NCBI GenBank assembly: GCA_023213395.1
Contig: CM041465.1
Location: forward strand, 170,197,741 to 170,261,740
Source: Cycas panzhihuaensis
Lineage: Eukaryota > Cycadophyta
DNA: 64,000 nucleotides
Direction of reading: 5' to 3'
Shown here one piece after another: positions 55,798-64,000 of this stretch (positions are counted from its first letter, which is position 1; each line of letters starts with the position of its first letter). Under the pieces are notes generated by a model, which was given only the letters and a program-made list of their open reading frames with translations, did no database searches and had not been told where the DNA came from. Position numbers and translations under genes: made by a program.

Positions 55798-57958
55798 ATT
55801 GAACTAAAGTTTTATTGATCAAAGTGTTGAGAAGATAATGTCCCAAACCTTAACCCGCCACCAAGATCTTACAACTAGTTATAGGAATCAAAACTAAAAT
55901 TTAACATACAAGTTCTTAAACTAGAGATAAAATAATAAAATGAAGAAGAAATCCAAGTATCACATATACACTTGATATAATATGGTAAAACCCTAACAGT
56001 GTGCTAGGGAAACATCCATATAGGAAAGGTATAGATCTTTATTATCAAATAATGGAGAAAATGTATATAATCCTATAGCAGAGTGCTCACAACAACAACA
56101 ACCAACCACCCAACTCCTCACAGTATATTGAACACTATCAACATAATGAAAAATACCCCAAATCAAGCTATATGAGAAAGTCATATAAGGCACAAATCTT
56201 AACCATAGAATCTAGGGTATTTTGAATGAATAACCCTAATTCTCTTTACAATTTAATATACTCCCCCACAACCCCCTAGCCAACGGAGGCTCCCATCCCA
56301 TTTGAAACCCCCCAAGAAAGGTTTAGAGGGGAAATTATGCTGCCAACCTATCAAAATTTTAGCCTCTAAACCATTGCTATCATATTACCTAATACAAAGG
56401 TGATAAATAAGTTTACAAAAGTTGAATTTGAATATCAAAAACATATTTGAATTTAAATTTAAAAAAATATTTTGAGTTTGAAATTTGCTTCCAAGTATAA
56501 CCCAAGATTTTACCTAAAGTTTTAAATAAGTGAACTAGTACCTATTAAGGCTACTAGGCTCTAAGTTTAAGTTTCTCTTGGGGAAACATTTGGTTACTAT
56601 CCTGTCTAGTGACACTATCTACAGATGGCAAGATAGATACCTAATATACTGGTACATAAGTGCTAAGCTCCATATACCTTAGTACGTAATCTACTAAGAA
56701 GGATTTTACACCCCCCTGAATTTTTGACCCACCTACATTGAAGTTATGTTTGACGATAGATCTAGCAGTGAAGGTTCTCAAACCAAAGGTACTTACCCTC
56801 TCTAGGTTTAGCCTTGGTCTCCAAACACCATAAATAGAACATGTTCTGCACCTTAGCCTACCACTGAATACACCTCATAGTTGATGGTTGTCCTCATCCA
56901 ATATGAGTAGGCCAATTAGCATGTGTGAGGTGGTGACTTTAGGGGTCCTAACTATTCCCCTTGCAAGGCTAGAAAAAAGGGTGGTTCAATTTAGGATTAT
57001 CATTTTTAATATGAAAAGTAAATTAATTATTAGTGTGGTCTTGCTTAGGGTTTTAAAAGATTCCTTTTATGCGAAAAGAAAATAACTTGAATGAAATATA
57101 ATAACATCTAATCAAGATGAAATAAATAATGAACTCTTGAAAAAAATATGTAAGTAATCACTTTCTCAAAAGAGTGTAATGCTTTAAATGAAATGTTCCT
57201 TTGGAAAAATAAAGGGTATCACTGACTAGATGCAACTTTTACAAGTTTAACAAGTGTATGTACTTTTCAACAATGATAAATTAGAGAATGCTTTCAACAA
57301 GTGTATATACTCTCAACAACGATGCTTCAATAAGTGTATGAACCTTTCAATAATGATGAATGAAAAATATTTTCAATAAGTGTATGAACTTTTTAACTTG
57401 ATAAATAAAAAATGCTTTTAATAAGTGTATAAACTTTTCTAGTGTATGTCTTTAGAAGAAATCAAAAACTTAATAAATCAATGAACTTATAATGTAAACC
57501 TTAAAATATAATGATTATATAAGTAAACTTGTAAAGTAATTAAGATCTTTAAATATGCAGATCTAAAATAAAATTTCTTGATGATGAAGAAATAAAAAAT
57601 TCTAAGCTTTTGATTTTTCAAATGAATAAACACTAACATGAGCAAGAAAATGACCTTTTTTTTCCATGCAAGATTAATGAGTATTCCTTTCATCTACAAT
57701 GAAGATATATGATGTACGAAATCTAAAATATATATATATATTTTTTTTCTTTAGAAAGATGAAAAATATGAAGAAGAAACTTCCAAAATAATGAATTGTA
57801 CCCGTTTTAGGATGCAGGATCACTTAACTTGTCACTTGCTTTGGATGTATGTGATCAATTTTCTACTACAAATCAACTTAAAAGAAACTATGTAAAAGCC
57901 AAATGAAAGCTTCAAACATGTATCAAGAGTAATCAGTAAGATAAATAAAAGAAAGAAC
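55798..57958 (-). other. Leader of nested copia, proximal part
   Basis: Noncoding on the minus strand and homologous to 11395-12240 read forward. For example, the complement of 57480-57720 matches 11640-11900, and that of 57790-57955 matches 11395-11560. It contains the AAGTGTATGAAC minisatellite. Whether 55800-56700 also belongs to the original leader is unclear. Confidence 0.65.
57245..57440. repeat. Minisatellite, period about 45 bp
   Basis: At least four degenerate copies of AATAAGTGTATGAAC followed by a TTTTCAAYAATGAT-like segment. A single copy of the same phrase, inverted, is found in the leader at about 11887-11915, so the array expanded from one ancestral copy. Confidence 0.8.
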
Positions 57959-58307
57959 TGATGGATTCAGAGGAGCAGAGCAGGATATTAGATCGAATGT
58001 ATTTTCAAAAAATTAGTGATTTCTAATTGTTAGCGACATTAAAAAATACTAAAGAGGTATTCCTACCCTTTAAATAGAATTTTTTGAGAGGCATCAAGTG
58101 CCATCACCCTACCTATACGTTAGCTGACGTATAATTCAAAATATATTAAAATAATAATAATAATAAATGTAAACGTATACCTTAATAAAGTGATGTCGGC
58201 TCCTCGTGGCTATTGGGAGGCTTAAGGTGCCCTAGGGAACCTCAAAGATGGTTTTGAGGGGCCCTAAGTACACATATATTTTAATAGCATTGGAGTTATT
58301 TCTAACA
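57959..58307 (-). repeat. 3' LTR of the inner copia (349 bp)
   Basis: Resembles 51253-51606 and 63344-63696 along its length but shares specific blocks (for example GTCGGCTCC) only with 60706-60975. A purine tract TATAGGGGAGAA (complement of 58308-58320) precedes it on the minus strand. Confidence 0.9.
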
Positions 58308-59760
58308 TTCTCCCCTATAAACCCAATGTGTATGACTCCCAAATTATCTCTGAACTTCTCAAATTTGATCTTTCCCAAAGTCTTTATAAAAATGTCTATT
58401 GTCTAAGTTTTGGTATTGCAATAAGTCAACTCTATCTCATCTCCTTGTATAAGTTTCTAAATAAAGTAATGTTGAGTCTCAATATGTTTTATTCTTCCAT
58501 GGAATACTAGATTTTTAGATATTTAGATAGTGCTTTGATTGTCATACCAAATTATAGTGGGACCTTGTTATTTAATCTAAAAATCTTGTAAAAGTCTTCT
58601 GAGCCATATTGATTCACAACCTCCTGAAACTCCAGCCTTATACACTGCCTTGACTATAGATAAATAAACTATATTTTACTTCTTTGTACTCCAAGCTACT
58701 ATTATAGATCCCATATTGAATATATAACCTGTTATCAAATTTTTATCATCTACATCACCTACCTAATCTAAATCTGTGTAACTAATTAACTGAAATTTGG
58801 ATGTATCTTTGTAATATAACCCAAAATCTGGAGTCCCTTTAAGGTATCGAAGGATTCTTTTAATAGCTTGCTAATAAGATATCTTTGGATCCTGTATGAA
58901 CCTACACACAACACTAATTGAATATATTATATCTGGTTGAGTAGATGTCAAATATATTAGGCTGCCAATGAGCTATCTATAGAGAGTGGGATCAACCGAA
59001 GTTGAGGTATCTGTCTTAGAAAGTTTGATTGTAATTTTTGCCGGTATTGTCAATGATTTTTAATTTGTCATTCTAAATCTTTGTAGTAGATCTGATATAT
59101 ATTTGTATTGAGAGAAAAAGATTCCTTATATATCTTACCAGACTTCTAATCCTAGGAAGTAATGCATGAGCCTAAGTCTATCATCTCAAATTCCTTACAC
59201 ATAGCATATTTAAAGTAATGTAAAAGATAAGAGTCATTTCTGGTATAAATTAAATCATCCACATAGAGACCTATAATGAAGATGGAACTTCCCTTGATTT
59301 AAGTGTATAAGTTTGGATCTGCTTGAGGTCTTTCAAATCCTTAATCTCTAAAATACTTGTCTATGCGAGAATACCTAGCCCTAAGTGTTTGTTTAGACCA
59401 TATAGTGCCTTCTTTAACTTATACACTTTGTTTTATTCCCCCCTAACTTCAAAACTAAGGGGTGAATGACATAGATGCCTTCTTTGACATAACCATTTAA
59501 GAAAGCACTTTTTACATCCATTTGATAAACTTTCCAACCCATTTGGGTGGTCAAACTCATCATCATACGAACAGATTCCATCCTAACGACAGGGGTAAAT
59601 ATTTTTATATAGTCTATGCCTTCTCTTTAGGCATATCCTTTTGTGACTAATCTAACTTTGTGTTTGTTAATGTATCTATCTCAATGGAACTTGGACTTAT
59701 AGACCTATTTGGTGCCAATAGCTTTCTTCTTTAGTGGTAAATCCACAAGTTCCCAAGAAT
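58308..59760 (-). pseudogene. RT and RNase H relic of the inner copia
   Basis: On the minus strand, RT blocks include the AFLNG-like region at about 59490-59530 and a still intact YVDDL at about 59255-59270 (GLYVDDLIYT). RNase H blocks follow between 58900 and 58600. Stops are scattered through both. RT is better preserved here at the active site than in the surrounding element. Confidence 0.8.
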
Positions 59761-60705
59761 CATTCTTAATAACGGACTTATATTCCTCTTTCATGGATTT
59801 TTACCAATATTCATGTTGATTAGCCTTATCAAAGGTTTGAGGCTCATGAATTTTGAGTACCTTTCTCATTAGGGCAAAGTTGTCCCTATGGGAGTATGTG
59901 GATCTTCTATTGTTATCCAATATATTTCCCAAATCATGGTTGCAATGAACCCATTTGTGTAGATGTTGTGGTGGAGGTTGAAATGACGTTCTCTCCCTAG
60001 TGGGTTCTTGGATATTTCTCCACATAGGAGGCACATATTTAGAGTTACTTGATGTGTCAAATTTAATGGCAATCTCCTTCTTCTTTCTTTGATTATCTTG
60101 CTAGTAGGTGACTTCCTAAAATTTGACGTCTCTACTCATCATAACTTTTCATGATTTCAGATCTTAGACTTTATAGGATTTAGAAGATTCACTATAGCTA
60201 ATAAAAATATATTTAACACTATGGTCATCCAACTTAGTTCTTCTTTGATCAGGAATATGGGCATATGCTAGACATCTAAATACCCTGATATGATATATAC
60301 TTAGTTTATAACCGATCCATGTTTCTTGTGGAGTTTTCCACCTAAGTGCTTTGGTGGAATATCTATTAAATAAATAGACAGTTGTATGAACTACTTCAAT
60401 TCAAAATTCATGGCCCAAGTTTTTATCCTTAAGCATTCATAATGTCATTTCGATGATAGTTCTATTTTTTCCTTTTGTTATACCATTTTGTTATGGGATG
60501 TAGGGGTTGGTAAATTATCTCCTAATCCTGTGGTGGATACAATAATCCTTGAAAGCATTTGATGTAAACCCTTCCCCATTACATGATCTTAGAGAAAGGA
60601 TATGATATCTACTTTATCGCTTAACAAAGGTTTTGAAGTCAACAAAGTGGTCAAAAGCATCTAATTTATATCTTAGAAAGAAAACCCATGTCTTTCTTAT
60701 GAAGT
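59761..60705 (-). pseudogene. Integrase C-terminal part of the inner copia
   Basis: The frame 60034-59801 contains KVLKIHEPQTFDKANQ, the linker before RT. Further upstream on the minus strand, integrase blocks are recognisable by matching the surrounding element (60700 corresponds to about 53965). At 60706 the sequence jumps into LTR. Confidence 0.75.
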
Positions 60706-60975
60706 CAGAAAAAACACCAGGGAGGTATTCCCACCCTTTAAATAGAGTTTTTTGGGAGGCGATAAGCGACATCACCCTACCTGCACATTAGCCAACATAT
60801 AATTCAAAATATATTTAAAAAATAACAATAATAAGTATAAACGCATACCTTAATAAAGTGGTGTCGGCTCCTGGTGGATATTGGGAGGCTCAAGGTACCC
60901 TAGGGAACCTCAAAGGTGTCTTTGAGAGGCCCTAGGTGCACAGGTCTTTTAATAACATTGGGGTTATTCGCAACA
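60706..60975 (-). repeat. Truncated 5' LTR of the inner copia
   Basis: In plus coordinates the LTR begins partway in (AAAACACCAGGGAGG) and ends TTCGCAACA. About 80 bp of the U5 end is missing. The junction with integrase is abrupt, marking one end of an internal deletion. Confidence 0.85.
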
Positions 60976-60980
60976 AGAAC

Positions 60981-63343
60981 TCCGTAACAGGTTAAGAGGA
61001 CAAGCCTATTGGGATAAATCAAATACTCAAGTTAATTAGCTTCAAAGTTATACTAAATAATATCATATTAAGATGAGATTATGCTAGTTTGAAGATCAAT
61101 AAAATATCTATTTAACAGATCTAACTATTTCGAAAATAGATTCCTACAAGTCAAGATTTTAATGCATAAATGATATGACCCCTTTTTGGGGCTTAATGAG
61201 AGCCAGGGGCTTAAAAGATCATAAAATACTAGTAAAAACTTATAAAACAATGTAAAATAATCAAATATAAATTAAAGAGTTGCTTAGCATGTTTTAAGTA
61301 AATAAATTTAAGAAATAGTGTGTAAAAATATGTAATAATGACAAATTAGGAGCTTTTATGTACCTTAAATTTATCTACTTTGAAAGTCTACAAGAAAACT
61401 TCAAAACTTATAAATAAATATGTCAGTTTGAAGAGAAATGACTCATCTTCTCAACAAAACTAATAGATTTGAAATCTAATATTAAATAGAAAAGTTATAT
61501 CAAAAATACTAAAAGGTACATTTTATGTTAATAACTCAAAAAAGGTTTGAGAAAAAAATAATTAACTTTAACTAATTAAAATTAGGTTAAATCAGTTCCA
61601 AAGGTAGCAAATATCTAGTCAAAATTGAAGCACATAAAATTCTGGACTCAACGAGATAGGTTTGATATTGCGAAAAAGAGCCAAGTGCCCTATGTATTAA
61701 TGAAAATTTTAAAAAAGAAAAAAGAAAATGCTTATAAAGTTAAGAAATCCCCTTTTAATAAACAAGCTATGGGTCACATGGAATGATGTGACTGGGGGAT
61801 AGCACCTTGAGGGGGCTACACTCTTATTACAAATGAATTTGAAGATCTTATATAGAATAATTAAATTTAAGATAACTTAATATTATTGATGTAGTATTAA
61901 GAAAATAAAAGACGTTGAAATGTACCAAGTTAAATCGGTGACCCGACAGTGCAAATAGAGGTGAAATTAGATCAATCAGATGCAAATATAGGTGTTGAGA
62001 TGCCATTAAGGGAAATATTTTAAAATATATTTATTTATTTCAAGAAAAAAAAAAAAAAAAAGGAAAGGAAACCTATTAAATTATAATAGCCCACGTAACA
62101 CTGATATACAAACTCACAGATTGATTTTTCAATAAAAAATTTAATGAAATACTTCCAAGAGTAGATAGGGTGTAGGAGATTTCTCTTCTCATCGATGAGA
62201 GGCTTCACATAGATAGAAAATTTTAGGCAACACTAGCTGAGCAAACAGAGAGAAAGCCAACATAGGGTTACTGTGGAGATGTAGGTATGTAGGGAGTCAC
62301 GCGATGAGACACTGGGGATGAATGTTGAAACCTTCATACATAGGTTACAAAGATTACATGAGAAGAGATGCTAGGCATAGAAGAATATAAAGACAGGATT
62401 CCATGAGAGTGCAGAGACGAGGGCAAGCCATGTAGGGTACGCATAGTCGTATGGAACATGGGAGGTTAGACACCTTCAAATGATGATAAAGATATGTGGC
62501 AAGAGAAGGGCTAGCAATGTAGGCATCTCCAAGATTAGGAACAAGAATGGTATTAATCACTAAATGGAGTATGTAGACTCAGGCAAATCATAACAAGCTT
62601 ATTCCTAGATGGATGGTCACAGTAAACAACAAAGGGAAGAAACCCATTGTATCGGGATATCCTTCGTGGTTATTGTTCTAGATTAGGATGTGACCAAGGA
62701 GTATCTTGACCATATCCAGAAATGAAGTAAGAGGAAGAGATATGCCTTTGATTTTTCCTTTGGACAATTTTGCTTATGTTCTATCTGTCAAAGGCATATT
62801 ATGGTTAAAGTTTGGAAAATAAATGGCAGGTAATATATATGTAAAAGGACAATGTATATAAAAATCATCCTTATGAACGTTAAAATATTAAAGTAATGAG
62901 AGCGGAGATGGAGCATTAACAACCACACATATCTGAGTAGAGATGAAGGCATGGATGATCTCTAAAACCACTTGAAACAAGATGGCTAAATAAAAATCAA
63001 GATTTTTTCACACAATAGGTATATGACAAAAGAAATAGAGCCACAAATGAAACTAAAATTTTTAAATATAATGGAGAAAGTATATCAAAGAAATATATAT
63101 ATTTATATCTAAAATATAAAACATGAAGAATCTAGTAATACAGTTGTGACCAATTTATAGAAGATTAACTTCAGAGAGTAAGATCTTCTTTCATTAAAGG
63201 CAAAACTTCAGGTCGATTTCTCTAGTGGATAGATGGGCTTACCAAGAATCCAACAAGTAGTTATATGTTACACTTTCATCAAGTAGATGAAGAGTTAGAT
63301 CAAAAAAATAAATATCAACCAACCCTTTGGCTCTGATACTAAA
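60981..63343 (-). other. Leader of nested copia, distal part
   Basis: Noncoding. The complement of about 61100-61260 matches 11100-11280, and that of about 61560-61760 matches 10190-10400. A 17-base A run is at about 62046-62062. The open frame 62560-62354 has no recognised motif. Confidence 0.6.
63329..63343 (-). other. Primer binding site, degraded
   Basis: On the minus strand the sequence after ...AACAACA reads TTTAGTATCAGAGCC; the standard site is TGGTATCAGAGC. Confidence 0.75.
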
Positions 63344-63696
63344 TGTTGTTCATGGAGGAATAGAGCGGGATATTAGATTGATCACATTTTGAGTTAACAA
63401 GATGTTTCCAATGATGGCAATATTAAAAAACACCAGGGAGGTATTCCCACCCCTTAAATAGACTTTTGGGGTGGCAGCATGTGTCATCACCTGACCTACA
63501 CATTAGCAGATAAAATATTTAAACAATATTAAAAAATAACATTTAATAAATATTACACATACCTTAATAAGATTGCATTGGCTCTAGGTCCCTTTGGAGG
63601 CTATTGGAAGGATCTAGGTGCCATAGGGGGCCTCAAGGTGGCTTTAACGAGCCCTGGGCACATGGTTCTCCAAACACATTAGGGTTTATCCCAACA
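63344..63696 (-). repeat. 5' LTR of nested copia (353 bp)
   Basis: Pairs with 51253-51606; in plus coordinates TGTTGTTC at the start and CCCAACA at the end. Followed by the duplication ATCCT. Confidence 0.92.
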
Positions 63697-63701
63697 ATCC
63701 T

Positions 63702-63893
63702 TACTATTAAAGGATGGGTGGATTCTTGATTCTAATGTACAACAATATATAACTTTCTCTAAAGAGAAGTTTATATCATGGAAGTCTAACTCTTGTGACT
63801 CTCAAATTCTTATTGGTGATGCTTGTTCTATACTTGTTAAGGGTGTTGTAATAGTAAATCTTGTTAAAATGATGTTATCTTTTCATGTATTCA
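63702..63893 (+). pseudogene. Copia protease (right half of the split element)
   Basis: The frame reads GWILDSNVQQYIT, where the protease active site D-S-G-A has become D-S-N-V. Then come FISWKSNS, ILIGDACSILVKGVV and IVNLV, the standard flow of copia protease. It continues the gag relic that was interrupted at 51252. Confidence 0.8.
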
Positions 63894-64000
63894 TGTTATC
63901 TTTTAATAGGATTCCTTTTATAATATTACTTTATATTAATTAATTATATAGTTTGTTGAAATGGACAACCACCCATTTCAATGAACCTTCATCTTCTTTA
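63894..64000 (+). repeat. Start of an LTR related to that at 13336
   Basis: Phrases TATAATATTACTTT, TAATTATATAGTTTGTTGAAAT and CATTTCAATGA match 13350-13450 in order. The LTR continues beyond the window. It seems inserted just after the protease fragment. Confidence 0.6.

Larger units (their letters stand above)
57959..60975 (-). mobile_element. Internally deleted copia inserted in the leader
   Basis: The unit is flanked by a perfect duplication AGAAC (57954-57958 and 60976-60980). Its 3' LTR (57959-58307) is complete at 349 bp. Its 5' LTR (about 60706-60975) lacks the U5 part and is fused directly to the middle of integrase. Primer site, gag and protease are therefore missing. It belongs to the same family as the element it sits in, but its LTRs are more like each other than like the host's. 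Confidence 0.88.
51253..63696 (-). mobile_element. Nested minus-strand copia element
   Basis: LTRs of 354 bp (51253-51606) and 353 bp (63344-63696) are flanked by a perfect 5-bp duplication ATCCT (51248-51252 and 63697-63701). A primer-site variant lies next to the 63344 LTR and a purine tract next to the 51606 LTR, so it reads on the minus strand. It contains gag, protease, integrase, RT and RNase H relics between 55797 and 51607 and a very long leader. Another copia (57959-60975) is inserted in the leader. Confidence 0.92.

Noticed and set aside
1-64000. tRNA genes, rRNA, CRISPR arrays, bacterial operons or host protein-coding genes
   Set aside because: Primer-site matches are short and tied to LTR ends. 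No cloverleaf, rRNA block, regular spacer array or multi-exon host gene outside the retrotransposon could be supported by reading.

Overview
This window is repeat-dense plant nuclear DNA. Almost everything that can be recognised is LTR retrotransposon. No host protein gene, rRNA, tRNA or CRISPR array could be supported. The sequence gives no basis for naming the species; 'land plant' rests on the Tat-type Ty3/gypsy element with a second RNase H, the plant mobile domain (PMD) signature and many Ty1/copia relics with initiator-Met-tRNA-type primer sites. Composition is split. One element of about 16.4 kb is GC-rich, and everything around it is very AT-rich, as expected for old, methylated, deaminated repeats.

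Layout. 1-2507: plus-strand non-autonomous LTR element whose first LTR runs off the left edge. 2508-5204: parts of minus-strand copia (gag relic, then an LTR with its primer site). 5213-7212: decayed Tat-type gypsy relic (integrase, then archaeal-type RNase H). 7996-13282: complete-looking non-autonomous copia-like element with 377-bp LTRs, a leader of almost 4 kb and only a gag remnant. 13336-19843: full-length decayed copia element with 531/533-bp LTRs. 19850-22440: old AT-rich DNA with degenerate repeats. 22680-26026: 5'-truncated copia ending in an LTR that is followed by a second primer site. 27156-43510: the large gypsy element, with 2.55-kb LTRs and 5-bp target duplication GAAAC. 43516-50440: mostly unassigned AT-rich DNA. 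50440-51252 and 63702-63893: one plus-strand copia element (gag, then protease) split by a nested minus-strand copia (51253-63696, TSD ATCCT). That element carries a further, internally deleted minus-strand copia (57959-60975, TSD AGAAC). 63894-64000: start of another LTR.

The most interesting object is the GC-rich gypsy element. On the sense strand it has gag, a CX2HX4HX4C knuckle, protease, RT, RNase H and integrase, all broken by small indels. About 3.7 kb downstream of integrase it has an intact second RNase H. Between them, on the opposite strand, lies what looks like a complete host-style transcription unit: TATA box, short first coding exon, phase-0 intron with GTAAGT and TGCAG borders, a PMD domain, a coiled-coil-like tail exon and a UGUA-rich 3' end. 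The intron and the 5' LTR share palindromes with the core GCGGTACCGC, and that core is destroyed in the 3' LTR. The decayed relic at 5.2-7.2 kb has the same integrase and second RNase H only about 1 kb apart, so the antisense unit is an addition in the large element's branch.

A second notable point is a long noncoding leader shared, in inverted orientation, by the gag-only element at 8-13 kb and the full copia element at 51-64 kb. Its local similarity is easier to see than that of their LTRs. All assignments come from reading motifs and comparing repeats by eye; no database search was run.
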